Notes under the pieces: model-generated
Databases searched by the model: none
The model's input: only the letters and a program-made list of their open reading frames with translations
Told to the model about the DNA's origin: nothing
Shown: positions 7,790 to 15,784 of the stretch, piece after piece
Position numbering within the stretch: the stretch's first letter is position 1
Layout of the letters: every line of letters begins with the position of its first letter
Translations under genes and position numbers: made by a program
Assembly: GCA_002701395.1 (NCBI GenBank)
Contig: NZVC01000019.1
Coordinates: 1 to 32,820, forward strand
Length of the DNA: 32,820 nt
Direction of reading: 5' to 3'
Source: Maritimibacter sp.
Lineage (GTDB): Bacteria; Pseudomonadota; Alphaproteobacteria; Rhodobacterales; Rhodobacteraceae

Positions 7790-8749
7790 TCAGAAATATC
7801 CTTCGCGCTTGCGGTCTTCCATGGCGGCCTCGGAGACGCGGTCGTCGCCGCGGGTTGCGCCGCGTTCGGTGAGTCGGGAGGCGGCGACCTCGGCGAGCAC
7901 GGCCTCGTTGTCGGCGGCGTCGGAGAGCACCGCGCCGGTGGTCGAGCCGTCGCCGACGGTGCGGTAACGCACCACGCGCTTCTCGACGACCTCACCCTCG
8001 CGGGGTCCGCCCCACGGGCCGGTGGTCATCCACATGCCGTCGCGCGAGTAGACCTCACGCTCGTGCGCGTAGTACAGCGGTGCCAGCAGGACCTGTTCGC
8101 GGGCGATGTAGCGCCAGATGTCCAGCTCGGTCCAGTTGCTCAGCGGGAACACGCGCACGTGCTCGCCGGGTGCATGGCGGCCTTTGTAGAGGTTCCAGAG
8201 TTCCGGGCGCTGACGCTTGGGGTCCCACTGCCCGAAGGCATTACGCAGCGAGAAGATCCGCTCCTTGGCGCGCGAGCGCTCCTCGTCGCGTCGGCCGCCG
8301 CCGAACACCGCGTCGAAGCGGTTCTCGGTGATGGCGTCGAGGAGCGGGATGGTCTGCAGTGGGTTGCGAATGCCGTCCGGTCGTTCGGTGAGGCGACCGT
8401 CGTCGATGTACTCCTCCACCGACGCGACGTGCAGGCGCAGGTTGTACCGCTCGACGATCTCGTCGCGGAACGTGATGATCTCCGGCAGGTTGTGTCCGGT
8501 GTCCACGTGCAGCAGCGAGAACGGCAGTGGCGCAGGCCAGAAGGCCTTGATCGCCAGGTGCAGCAGCACGGTGGAGTCCTTGCCGCCGGAGAACAGGATC
8601 ACCGGGCGTTCGAACTCGCCGGCGACCTCACGGAAGATGTGGATCGCCTCGGATTCGAGGGCGTCGAGGGTGGTGAAGTCGTCGGCGGAGTCGACCACGG
8701 CCCGTGCGGTGTCGGGGGTGGTGGTGGACGAGGTGTCGGCGATGGTCAT
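7790..8749 (-). CDS. cysD: Sulfate adenylyltransferase subunit 2 CysD
   Basis: A 319-residue ATP sulfurylase catalytic subunit that forms APS from ATP and sulfate together with CysN. It belongs to the PP-loop (N-type ATP pyrophosphatase) superfamily: the SGGKDS motif follows a VILF strand, and FGGGRRDEERSRAKERIFS, PLSNWTELDIWRYI and the DRKREGYF C-terminus are hallmark CysD segments. The start is ATG 8749, whose ATGA overlaps the cysH stop; a longer frame to 8788 would add 13 residues inside cysH and is less likely. cysNC starts one nt after its stop, so CysD and CysN would be made in a coupled, near-stoichiometric way. Confidence 0.95.
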   Translation of the reverse strand: MTIADTSSTTTPDTARAVVDSADDFTTLDALESEAIHIFREVAGEFERPVILFSGGKDSTVLLHLAIKAFWPAPLPFSLLHVDTGHNLPEIITFRDEIVERYNLRLHVASVEEYIDDGRLTERPDGIRNPLQTIPLLDAITENRFDAVFGGGRRDEERSRAKERIFSLRNAFGQWDPKRQRPELWNLYKGRHAPGEHVRVFPLSNWTELDIWRYIAREQVLLAPLYYAHEREVYSRDGMWMTTGPWGGPREGEVVEKRVVRYRTVGDGSTTGAVLSDAADNEAVLAEVAASRLTERGATRGDDRVSEAAMEDRKREGYF

Positions 8750-9498
8750 GCGTGCAGCCCACATTCTGTCTTGGCGCGACCGGCCCAACGGCCACTGCGC
8801 GGATCGGATCCGGGTTCGGGTTTGGCGGTGCAGGGTGCGCAGCCGATCGACGGGTAGCCGTCGTCGACGAGCGGGTTGACCAGCACTCCGTTGGAGTCGA
8901 TGTAGTCCTGCATGGTCTCGTCAGACCAGGCGGCGATCGGGTTGATCTTGACCAGCCCGAAGCCCTCGTCGAAGGAGATCAGCGGAGCGTTGGCGCGCGT
9001 GGGTGCCTCCACGCGCCGGATGCCGGTGATCCAGGCGTCGTAGCCGGCGAGCCCGTTCTTGAGCGGAACCACCTTGCGCAGCCGGCAGCATTCGCCGGGG
9101 TCGCGGGCGAACAGGTTGCGGCCCAACAGTTCGTCCTGCTCGGCGACGGTGTGTTCGGGGGTCAGGTTGACCATCTCGACGCCATACACCTGCTCGACCG
9201 CGTCCCGGGTGCCGATGGTCTCGGCGAAGTGATAGCCGGTGTCCAGGAACAGCACCTTGAGCTTGCTGCCGTGCAGCGCCTCGTCGTCGATGTTCTTGGT
9301 GGCCAGGTCGACCAGCGCTGCGTCCTGCATGTTGGAAGCGACCACGAAATTGTCGCCGAAGGTTTCGGCGGTCCAGCGCAGCAGGTCGGCGGGAGTGGCG
9401 TCGGGGCCGAGGTCGGCCGCGCCCTTCTCGGCGATCGCGCGTAGCTCGTCTTCGCTGAACCGTCGGCCGGTCGCTGTCGTGTCGGTGGACGTGCTCAT
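8746..9498 (-). CDS. cysH: Adenylyl-sulfate (APS) reductase CysH, [4Fe-4S] type
   Basis: A 250-residue reductase that converts APS to sulfite and AMP using thioredoxin. The CysCys pair at 137-138 (GECCRLRK) and the CxxC at Cys220/Cys223 (GCAPC) are the [4Fe-4S] ligands that distinguish bacterial APS reductases from cluster-free PAPS reductases. Cys246 in the C-terminal ECGLH is the catalytic nucleophile. A PP-loop-like FVVASNMQD segment binds the nucleotide. The substrate is therefore APS, as in mycobacteria. The ATG at 9498 overlaps the nirA stop (ATGA) and its own stop overlaps the cysD start, placing it inside the coupled operon. Confidence 0.95.
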   Translation of the reverse strand: MSTSTDTTATGRRFSEDELRAIAEKGAADLGPDATPADLLRWTAETFGDNFVVASNMQDAALVDLATKNIDDEALHGSKLKVLFLDTGYHFAETIGTRDAVEQVYGVEMVNLTPEHTVAEQDELLGRNLFARDPGECCRLRKVVPLKNGLAGYDAWITGIRRVEAPTRANAPLISFDEGFGLVKINPIAAWSDETMQDYIDSNGVLVNPLVDDGYPSIGCAPCTAKPEPGSDPRSGRWAGRAKTECGLHA

Positions 9499-11240
9499 CG
9501 CAGTGCCTCCTCGTCAGCTCGAACGGCCCACTGCGCGAACCGTTCTCCGTCGTGTCGCTGCTCCACGTACTGGCGGACCACCCGGTCGATGTAGTCGCCG
9601 AGTTCGGTGGAGAGCACCTTGTGTTGCCGCAGCTTGCGGCCGAATCCGGCGTCCTGGCCCAGGCTTCCGCCCAGGTGCACCTGGAATCCCTCGGTCTGTC
9701 CGCCGTTGCCGTCCTCGACCAGCTGACCCTTGAAGCCGATGTCGGCGACCTGCGAACGGGCGCACGAGTTGGGGCAGCCGTTGATGTTCACGGTGATCGG
9801 GGTGTCGAGGTCGGCGTTGATGTCGGCGAGGCGCTCCTCGAGCTCCGGGACCAGCCGCTGCGAACGCTTGCGGGTTTCGGTGAAGGAGAGCTTGCAGAAC
9901 TCGATGCCGCTGCACGCCATCAGGTTCCGTCGCCAGTTGGATGCCCGGGCACTGAGGCCGAGCTTCGCCAGGTCGGCGATGAGCTCGTCGACCTTGTCGT
10001 CGGCGACGTCGAGCACCACGAGCTTCTGGTACGGGGTGAAGCGGATGCGGTCGGACCCGACTCGTTCGGCTGCCTCGGCCACCTTGGTCAGGATGGTGCC
10101 GGAGACACGGCCGGCCATCGCGGCGAAACCGACCGAGTTGAGGCCGTTCTTGAGCTTCTGCACGCCGACGTGGTCGCGCGGAGCGGTCAGCGGCTCGGGT
10201 GCCGGACCGTCGATCAGCTTGCGGCCGAGGTATTCGTCCTCGAGGACCTGGCGGAACTTCTCGATGCCCCAGTCCTTGATGAGGAACTTCAGGCGTGCCT
10301 TGGTGCGCAGTCGGCGGTAGCCGTAGTCGCGGAAGATGGCGACCACGCCCTCCCACACGTCGGGCACCTCGTCGAGCGGAATCCAGGCGCCCACCCGCTG
10401 CGCCAGCATCGGGTTGGTGGACAGCCCGCCGCCGACCCAGAGGTCCAGGCCCGGGCCGTGTTCGGGATGGTTCACGCCGATGAAGGCGACGTCGTTGGTC
10501 TCATGCGAGACGTCCTGCAGACCGGAGATGGCAGTCTTGAACTTGCGCGGCAGGTTCGAGTACTGCGGGTCACCGATGTAGCGGCGGACGATCTCGTCGA
10601 TCGCCGGGGTGGGGTCGAGCACCTCGTCGACGGCCTCACCGGCGAGCGGGGAACCCAGGATGATGCGCGGGCAGTCGCCGCACGCCTCGGTGGTATAGAG
10701 CCCGACGCTTTCGAGCCGCTCCCAGATGGTGGGGACGTCCTCGATGCGAATCCAGTGGTACTGGACGTTCTCGCGGTCGGACAGGTCGGCTGTGTCGCGG
10801 GCGAACTCGGTGGACAGTCCGCCAAGGGTGCGCAGCTGGTCGACGTTGAGGGCGCCCGCGTCACAGCGCACCCGCATCATGAAGTGGCTGTCCTCGAGGA
10901 TGTCGATGTTCTCGTCGCCGGTCCAGGTGCCGTCGTAGCCCTCGGCGCGCTGGGTGTAGAGGCCCCACCAGCGCATCCGGCCGCGCAGATCCTGCTTGTC
11001 GATCGACTCGAAGCCCTGCTTGGCGTAGATGTTCTCGATGCGGGCCCGGACGTTGAGCGGGTTGTCGTCCTTCTTGACCTGCTCGTTGGGGTTCAGCGGC
11101 TCACGGTAACCGAGTTTCCACTGGCCCTCGGCGCGGCGCTTGGCCGGGCGCTTCTTACGAGCGGGGCGGTCCGCGGCCGGCGCGGCCTTGGCGGCTGCGT
11201 AGGGCGTGGTCACGGACAGATCGTCGGTGGTGGACGTCAT
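9495..11240 (-). CDS. nirA: Ferredoxin-dependent sulfite reductase (NirA/SirA type)
   Basis: A 581-residue siroheme/[4Fe-4S] enzyme that reduces sulfite to sulfide with six electrons from ferredoxin. Cluster ligands are Cys443, Cys449, Cys489 and Cys493 (ACSGIEFC and NGCPNSC). Tyr95 (RWWGLYTQR) and Cys187 (TEACGDCPR) correspond to the Tyr69-Cys161 side-chain pair known in M. tuberculosis NirA, with a constant offset of 26. The N-terminus is therefore about 26 residues longer, and that extra part is rich in Ala, Lys and Arg. Despite the nir name, the mycobacterial enzyme is a sulfite reductase, and the operon context agrees. The start is ATG 11240 with AGGAG at 11250-11246. It is the first structural gene after the Cys leader and attenuator at 11344-11466. 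Confidence 0.95.
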   Translation of the reverse strand: MTSTTDDLSVTTPYAAAKAAPAADRPARKKRPAKRRAEGQWKLGYREPLNPNEQVKKDDNPLNVRARIENIYAKQGFESIDKQDLRGRMRWWGLYTQRAEGYDGTWTGDENIDILEDSHFMMRVRCDAGALNVDQLRTLGGLSTEFARDTADLSDRENVQYHWIRIEDVPTIWERLESVGLYTTEACGDCPRIILGSPLAGEAVDEVLDPTPAIDEIVRRYIGDPQYSNLPRKFKTAISGLQDVSHETNDVAFIGVNHPEHGPGLDLWVGGGLSTNPMLAQRVGAWIPLDEVPDVWEGVVAIFRDYGYRRLRTKARLKFLIKDWGIEKFRQVLEDEYLGRKLIDGPAPEPLTAPRDHVGVQKLKNGLNSVGFAAMAGRVSGTILTKVAEAAERVGSDRIRFTPYQKLVVLDVADDKVDELIADLAKLGLSARASNWRRNLMACSGIEFCKLSFTETRKRSQRLVPELEERLADINADLDTPITVNINGCPNSCARSQVADIGFKGQLVEDGNGGQTEGFQVHLGGSLGQDAGFGRKLRQHKVLSTELGDYIDRVVRQYVEQRHDGERFAQWAVRADEEALR

Positions 11241-11250
11241 GAAGTCTCCT
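11241..11250 (-). promoter_or_regulatory. nirA ribosome binding site, with a complementary stretch in the leader
   Basis: AGGAG (11250-11246) is the nirA Shine-Dalgarno sequence. The following GACTTC (11246-11241) is exactly complementary to GAAGTC in the leader at 11332-11327, and after one mismatch two further G-C pairs reach the GG of the Shine-Dalgarno. The site could be occluded by that upstream segment, which would let the leader control nirA translation. Confidence 0.5.
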
Positions 11251-11343
11251 GAGCTGACGCAGGCACACGTCAGCGATCACGAAAAAGGTGGGCTGGAAAC
11301 GTGTCGGCATCCCGCGTCGAGCGGGGGACTTCTCAGGGCCGAA

Positions 11344-11389
11344 CTGTCGTCTGCCGACGACAGGGCAACACGTCGTCTAAGGACGACAG
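11344..11389 (-). promoter_or_regulatory. Four-segment alternating hairpin array (attenuator-like) upstream of nirA
   Basis: Read on the minus strand, four short segments alternate: CTGTCGTC (11389-11382), GACGAC (11377-11372), CTGTCGTC (11363-11356) and GACGACAG (11351-11344). Segments 1:2, 2:3 and 3:4 can each pair, giving mutually exclusive hairpins; 3:4 is the strongest, 8 bp with a GGCA loop. Segment 1 overlaps the last Cys codon of the leader ORF, and segment 2 begins at its stop codon, so a ribosome stalled at the Cys codons would mask segment 1 and free segment 2 for segment 3. No terminal T-tract follows, so control may be translational or Rho-mediated rather than intrinsic termination. 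Confidence 0.65.
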
Positions 11390-11466
11390 AATGCGCTGCA
11401 GACGCGCTTGAGATCGATGTGGCGTCGGGCTGCGAGCCACACCCCTGGGGAAGTCACGTCGTTCAT
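11377..11466 (-). CDS. Cysteine-containing leader peptide of the nirA-cysHDNCQ operon
   Basis: A 29-codon ORF (ATG 11466, TAG ending at 11377) lying 136 nt upstream of nirA. Its C-terminal half contains RRHIDLKRVCSAFCRP, matching the short actinobacterial leader peptides with an RRHVDL...SAxC core that I recall upstream of sulfur genes. Cys codons TGC and TGT sit 7 and 3 codons before the stop. In mycobacteria, Cys-rich leaderless ORFs before a nirA-cysH-containing operon are known to act as cysteine-responsive attenuators. An internal in-frame GTG at 11457 lies 7 nt after a CACTAT hexamer, so a leaderless 26-residue version is possible. No Shine-Dalgarno precedes the ATG. Function in this organism is inferred. 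Confidence 0.75.
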   Translation of the reverse strand: MNDVTSPGVWLAARRHIDLKRVCSAFCRP

Positions 11467-11494
11467 AGTGCCACGATCACCCTTGCCGCGTCTA
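11465..11494 (-). promoter_or_regulatory. Candidate promoter of the leader and sulfur operon
   Basis: TAGACG (11494-11489) and CACTAT (11470-11465) are 18 nt apart. The -10 would place initiation at GTG 11457 in the leader ORF, giving a leaderless transcript. If instead the ATG at 11466 is the start, the promoter must lie further upstream, for example in the AT-richer tract at 11500-11530. Confidence 0.4.
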
Positions 11495-11666
11495 CTTGGG
11501 GTTATTTTTCCTCACGATGAGGCAAATGTCCGTTACCGGTGCACCTCGAGGTCCATTCCTTTGGGGTCAAGGCGTTCGGTGCGACGTCTATTCCGCGTCC
11601 GCGAAGTGACACCGAAACCGACGAGGTGGCGCTCATCACACCGCACCGAGCGCGCATGATGGACCC

Positions 11667-12878
11667 ATGAAGCTCGAAACCGAGCCCGCAGTCGACAGCG
11701 CCGTCGAAGTAGCGTGTGGTGCGGTCGACCCGGCGACACCACTCGGCCTGTATCTGCATGTGCCGTTCTGTGCGACGCGCTGCGGGTACTGCGATTTCAA
11801 CACCTACACGGCAGGGGAGTTGGGCAGCTCCTCGTCGCCTGAATCATGGCAGCAGGCGGTGGAGCGGGAGCTGGACAGCGCCGCACGGCTGCTGAATCCG
11901 GCCCGAGGGGTCTCGACGATCTTCGTCGGCGGTGGCACGCCGTCGCTGCTGGGGGCCGATGGTCTGCGGCGCCTCCTGGACGCGGTGCGTGCCCGGTTCG
12001 AGCTCACCGACGACGCCGAGGTCACCACCGAGTCGAACCCCGAATCGACCTCGCCGGAGTTCTTCGACGGTTTGTTGGCAGCCGGATTCACCCGGGTCTC
12101 GCTCGGGATGCAGTCCGCGGCACCGCATGTGCTCGCGACACTGGACCGCACTCACACGCCGGGGCGGGCGGTGGCCGCCGCCCGCGAGGCCACCGCCGCC
12201 GGTTTCCGACATGTCAATCTAGACCTCATCTACGGAACGCCGGGGGAGACCGATGCGGATCTGCACGCCAGTGTCGACGCCGTACTGTCCACCGACGTCG
12301 ACCACGTGTCCGCCTACGCCCTGATCGTGGAGGACGGCACCGCGTTGGCGCGTCGGATTCGTCGTGGCGAACTGCCCGCACCTGACGACGACGTGCTCGC
12401 CGATCGCTATCAGATCCTCGACAGCCGCCTGCAGGCCGACGGATTCGATTGGTATGAGGTGTCCAACTGGTCACGCGGTGAGGACAGTCGCTGCCGCCAC
12501 AATCTCGCGTACTGGTACAGCAGTGACTGGTGGGGTATCGGACCGGGTGCGCACTCCCATGTCAATGGTGTGCGGTGGTGGAACCAGAAGCATCCGGCCC
12601 GATACGCCGACGCGCTGACCGATGCGCGGCTGCCGGTGGGCGGTCACGAAGTACTCACCGACGAAGACCGCCACGTCGAGTCGGTGATGTTGACCGCGCG
12701 ATGCCGCAACGGGCTGCCCGTCGAGCACCTCACCGCCGAGGAGTTCCGGCGGGCATCGGGCTTCGTCGACGACGGGCTGCTCGCCTTCGTCGGTTCGGTG
12801 GGCGCACGGCTGGTGCTCACCGACGCCGGACGGCTGCTCGCCGATCGGGTGGTGCGGGAGATCCTGTACGCCGGGTGA
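11667..12878 (+). CDS. hemW: Radical SAM heme chaperone HemW (formerly HemN-like)
   Basis: A 403-residue radical SAM protein. The [4Fe-4S] ligands are Cys35, Cys39 and Cys42 in PFCATRCGYCDF, followed by the SAM-binding GGGTPS (88-93). The C-terminal half has the HemW pattern HNLAYWYSSDWWGIGPGAHS. Proteins of this group bind heme and pass it to target enzymes and are not coproporphyrinogen dehydrogenases, despite the older hemN naming. The gene corresponds to M. tuberculosis Rv2388c, also near nirA-cysH and divergent from it. The start is ATG 11667 with no clear Shine-Dalgarno; CATGAT six nt upstream could be a leaderless -10. It ends 7 nt from the convergent conserved hypothetical gene. Confidence 0.9.
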   Translation: MKLETEPAVDSAVEVACGAVDPATPLGLYLHVPFCATRCGYCDFNTYTAGELGSSSSPESWQQAVERELDSAARLLNPARGVSTIFVGGGTPSLLGADGLRRLLDAVRARFELTDDAEVTTESNPESTSPEFFDGLLAAGFTRVSLGMQSAAPHVLATLDRTHTPGRAVAAAREATAAGFRHVNLDLIYGTPGETDADLHASVDAVLSTDVDHVSAYALIVEDGTALARRIRRGELPAPDDDVLADRYQILDSRLQADGFDWYEVSNWSRGEDSRCRHNLAYWYSSDWWGIGPGAHSHVNGVRWWNQKHPARYADALTDARLPVGGHEVLTDEDRHVESVMLTARCRNGLPVEHLTAEEFRRASGFVDDGLLAFVGSVGARLVLTDAGRLLADRVVREILYAG

Positions 12879-12885
12879 CGGTGGC

Positions 12886-13335
12886 TCACCACTGTGGAGG
12901 GGTAGTCGACGGGAGGGTCCAGCCGGTGCTGCGGGTGGCCTTGCGATGGGCGCCGCCGGGCACCGGAGCCCGGCCCGGCGACGGTAGGCGTTTGGTGTCG
13001 AGCCGGTCGGCCACCGAGTCCGCGTCGGTGTCGAGGTCGATGGCGTCGAGATCGAGCATGCGGGCATGGATGATGTGTCGGTTACGGAGTGCCGAGCGCA
13101 CTGCTCGGTGCAGCCCGTCCTCCAGATACAGATCGCCACGCCACCGCACGACATGCGAGAAGAGATCGCCGTAGAACGTCGAATCCTCGCTCAGCAGGCG
13201 GTCGAGCGCGAGGACCGTGGTGACCGTGGTGAGTTCATCGAGTCGGAACTGCCGGGGCGGGATCTTGGCCCATGCACTCGCCGACATCCCGTGGTCGGGA
13301 TAGGGCCTCCCGTCCCTCACCCCCTTGAAGATCAT
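12886..13335 (-). CDS. Conserved actinobacterial protein with an EDGxHR motif, divergent from hrcA
   Basis: A 149-residue protein starting [16 protein letters not shown], with AGGAAG about 8 nt before ATG 13335; an upstream in-frame start at 13404 has an Arg-rich, non-homologous-looking extension and is rejected. The core (residues 30-85) reads as a ParB/sulfiredoxin-like fold: a [16 protein letters not shown] segment, a [20 protein letters not shown] strand-loop, and EDGLHR (72-77) resembling the GxHR motif of ParB-type nucleotide-binding proteins. The tail after residue 100 is Pro/Arg/Thr-rich and probably disordered. Orthologues beside hrcA are known to me in mycobacteria (Rv2375-like). 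No partitioning partner is nearby, so a ParB role is not implied; function unknown. Confidence 0.75.
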   Translation of the reverse strand: MIFKGVRDGRPYPDHGMSASAWAKIPPRQFRLDELTTVTTVLALDRLLSEDSTFYGDLFSHVVRWRGDLYLEDGLHRAVRSALRNRHIIHARMLDLDAIDLDTDADSVADRLDTKRLPSPGRAPVPGGAHRKATRSTGWTLPSTTPPQW

Positions 13336-13466
13336 CGAGCACTTCCTGGTCCGGCGTGCGTGGGGACGGGCGCGTGGACGATGCGTCCGACGGAATTCAC
13401 GCAACGGTTCGTAAGATGGACGTCACCTACTGTATGGCAGAGTGCACGATCGGGAGGTGTAGACGG

Positions 13467-14501
13467 ATGTCGACCACGGACGATCGCAGATTCGAGATCT
13501 TGCGTGCGATCGTGACCGATTTCGTCTCCACACAGGAGCCCATCGGTTCGAAGGCGCTCGTGGAGCGCCACCAGCTCGGGGTGTCGAGCGCGACGGTCCG
13601 CAACGACATGGCGGTGCTGGAGGCCGAGGGCTACATCGCCCAGCCGCACACCAGTTCCGGCCGGGTACCCACCGATAAGGGTTACCGGATGTTCGTCGAC
13701 CGGATCAGCGAGGTCAAGCCGTTGTCGGCGGCAGAGCGACGCGCGATCCTGTCGGTCCTCGATTCCGGGGTGGACCTCGACGACGTGCTGCGACGCTCGG
13801 TCAAATTGCTCGCTCAGCTCACTCGGCAGGTCGCCGTCATCCAGTACCCCGTACTGTCGACGGCCACCGTGCGGCACCTCGAGGTGGTGTCGCTGTCGCC
13901 GTCGCGGCTGTTGCTGGTGGTGATCACCGATACCGGTCGGGTCGAACAGCGCATGGTGGCGCTCGGTGACGACCTCGACGAGGACGACTACATCCGCTTG
14001 CGCGACATGTTCTCCGCGGCCTTGCACGGCAAACGTCTGGAAGAGGCGTCGGTGGCGGTCGCCGAACTGGCCAACGATGCCCCGGACGACATCCGCGATG
14101 CGGTGATCGCGGTGGCCACGATTCTCGTCGAGACGCTCGTGGAGCGTGGTGACGACCGTCTCGTTCTCGGCGGCACGTCCAATCTGGCCCGTTCGGCCGC
14201 CGACTTCGCGCCGGTGTTCGGCGGGATGGACACGGTGCTCGACGCCCTCGAAGAGCAGGTGGTGGTCTTGAAGTTGCTCGCCACGAGCCAGCGTATGGGA
14301 CGGGTCACCGTCCAGATCGGGGAGGAGACGCAGACCGAGAACCTGCGTGGCACCTCGGTCGTGTCGACAGGGTACGGTGCTTCGGGCACGGTGTTCGGCG
14401 GCGTCGGCGTGGTCGGTCCCACCCGTATGGACTATCCGGGAACAATCGCGTCTGTCGCAGCCGTTGCCAAATATGTCGGCGAGGTGTTGGCCGATCGCTG
14501 A
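13467..14501 (+). CDS. hrcA: Heat-inducible transcription repressor HrcA
   Basis: A 344-residue repressor that binds CIRCE operators and controls groE/dnaK-type genes. The N-terminal winged helix is clear: [22 protein letters not shown], then [18 protein letters not shown] and the wing [14 protein letters not shown]. The remainder has HrcA's GAF-like regulatory fold with the VGP...YPG C-terminal segment. The start is ATG 13467 with GGAGG at 13452-13456; the frame is open back to 13356 but that stretch is not HrcA-like. I find no CIRCE inverted repeat upstream, only a single GAGTGC half-site near 13439, so autoregulation through CIRCE is not supported. A TAAGAT hexamer at 13412-13417 could be its -10. 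dnaJ2 follows after 87 nt. Confidence 0.95.
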   Translation: MSTTDDRRFEILRAIVTDFVSTQEPIGSKALVERHQLGVSSATVRNDMAVLEAEGYIAQPHTSSGRVPTDKGYRMFVDRISEVKPLSAAERRAILSVLDSGVDLDDVLRRSVKLLAQLTRQVAVIQYPVLSTATVRHLEVVSLSPSRLLLVVITDTGRVEQRMVALGDDLDEDDYIRLRDMFSAALHGKRLEEASVAVAELANDAPDDIRDAVIAVATILVETLVERGDDRLVLGGTSNLARSAADFAPVFGGMDTVLDALEEQVVVLKLLATSQRMGRVTVQIGEETQTENLRGTSVVSTGYGASGTVFGGVGVVGPTRMDYPGTIASVAAVAKYVGEVLADR

Positions 14502-14588
14502 CCCGTGCGGCCGCCCGCAGCGGCCCGGGAGCGATGCCGGACCACCCGAGCCCAGTGTGACCAGTGAGACGACAGGACCGAGACGACC

Positions 14589-15755
14589 GTGGCACGTGAT
14601 TATTACGGAATCCTGGGTGTGGCCAAGGGTGCCTCCGACCAGGAGATCAAGCGCGCTTACCGCAAGAAGGCGCGGGAGCTGCACCCCGACGTCAACCCGG
14701 GCGAAGAGGACCGATTCAAAGAGGTCAGCACCGCATACGAGGTGCTGACCGACCCCGAGAAGCGCCGCATCGTCGACGCCGGCGGGGACCCGATGGCGGG
14801 TCCGGGCCAAGGCGGCTTCTCGGGCGGCGGCTTCGGAAGCGGCGGTCTGGGAGATGTCTTCGAGGCATTCTTCGGTTCCGGCGGCGGCGGAGGCTTCGGT
14901 GGGGGATTCGGCTCAGGTCGTGGACCGCGCAGCCGGGTGCAGCCGGGCGAACCCGCGTTGGTCGCCGTGGAACTCGACCTCGACGAATGCGCGGCCGGAG
15001 TCAACAAGGAGATCACCGTCGACACCGCGATCCTGTGTGACCTGTGTAAGGGATCGGGTACCCACGGCGATTCGAAACCGACCAGCTGCGACACCTGTAA
15101 GGGTCAGGGCGAGATCCAGGCCGTGCAGCGATCCTTCCTGGGCCAGGTGATGACCGTGCGCGAGTGCCCGACGTGCCACGGCGTGGGCGAGGTCATCCCC
15201 GACCCGTGTCGAAAGTGCGGGGGCGACGGCCGTGTCCGCTCCCGCCGCACGATGACGGTGAAGATCCCCGCCGGCATCGAGAACGGCATGCGCGTGCGAC
15301 TGTCCGGACAAGGTGAGGTCGGCCCGGGCGGTGGGCCTGCCGGTGATCTCTACGTCGAGGTCACCGAGCGTCAGCACGAGGTCTTCGTCCGCGACAAGGA
15401 CGACCTGCACTGCACCGTCCGCGTGCCGATCGCCGACGCCGCGCTCGGCAACGAGATCGACGTCGACACGATCCTCGACGGCACCGCGCGCGTCACCATC
15501 GCGCCGGGGACCCAGCCCGGACATGTGGTGAAGGTGAAGGGCCAGGGCATGCCGCACCTCAACACCGGGGTCCGCGGCACTCTACACGCGCACCTCGAGG
15601 TGGTGGTTCCCACCAAACTCGACACCGCCCAGACCGAGGCGCTGAACCAATTCCGCGAGGCATCGCATGAGCAGCCGGAGGTCGTCAGCTCCGCGACGGG
15701 CGCCGCAGCCGGTGGGCTCTTCTCGCGACTGCGTAACGCTTTCGCCGGACGCTGA
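14589..15755 (+). CDS. dnaJ2: Chaperone protein DnaJ2 (type I Hsp40)
   Basis: A 388-residue co-chaperone that stimulates the ATPase of DnaK and delivers unfolded clients. The J domain has the HPD triad at 32-34. A Gly/Phe-rich linker (about 68-112) precedes four CxxCxGxG zinc-binding repeats with Cys150/153, 167/170, 193/196 and 207/210, then the client-binding beta domains. The start is GTG 14589. The order hrcA-dnaJ2-rsmE is the conserved actinobacterial arrangement and marks this as the second DnaJ paralogue, distinct from the dnaK-grpE-linked DnaJ1. The final ~35 residues ([18 protein letters not shown] end) are the short tail typical of this subfamily. Confidence 0.95.
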   Translation: MARDYYGILGVAKGASDQEIKRAYRKKARELHPDVNPGEEDRFKEVSTAYEVLTDPEKRRIVDAGGDPMAGPGQGGFSGGGFGSGGLGDVFEAFFGSGGGGGFGGGFGSGRGPRSRVQPGEPALVAVELDLDECAAGVNKEITVDTAILCDLCKGSGTHGDSKPTSCDTCKGQGEIQAVQRSFLGQVMTVRECPTCHGVGEVIPDPCRKCGGDGRVRSRRTMTVKIPAGIENGMRVRLSGQGEVGPGGGPAGDLYVEVTERQHEVFVRDKDDLHCTVRVPIADAALGNEIDVDTILDGTARVTIAPGTQPGHVVKVKGQGMPHLNTGVRGTLHAHLEVVVPTKLDTAQTEALNQFREASHEQPEVVSSATGAAAGGLFSRLRNAFAGR

Positions 15756-15784
15756 ACCCGACGACGAACTGACAAGAGCTACGC

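Noticed and set aside
6700..7872. Plus-strand open frame opposite cysNC (390 codons)
   Set aside because: Antisense shadow with low-complexity composition; cysNC motifs are unambiguous on the other strand.
9552..11252. Long plus-strand open frame opposite nirA (566 codons)
   Set aside because: It is the GC-bias shadow of nirA; the translation is Val/Asp/Gly/His-rich with no recognisable domain, while the minus strand carries all sulfite reductase motifs.
11510..11522. Small palindrome CCTCACGATGAGG between the leader promoter and hemW
   Set aside because: Arms of 5 bp only; no known regulator site matched. It could be an operator but cannot be supported.
13336..13466. CIRCE operator upstream of hrcA
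   Set aside because: Only a lone GAGTGC half-site near 13439; no GCACTC partner at the right spacing.
13332..14810. Minus-strand open frame opposite hrcA and the start of dnaJ2 (492 codons)
   Set aside because: Composition typical of an antisense shadow in high-GC DNA; HrcA and DnaJ motifs lie on the plus strand.
14810..14930. GGCGGC-rich repeat tract as a DNA repeat element
   Set aside because: It encodes the Gly/Phe linker of DnaJ2; the repetition follows from the amino acid composition.
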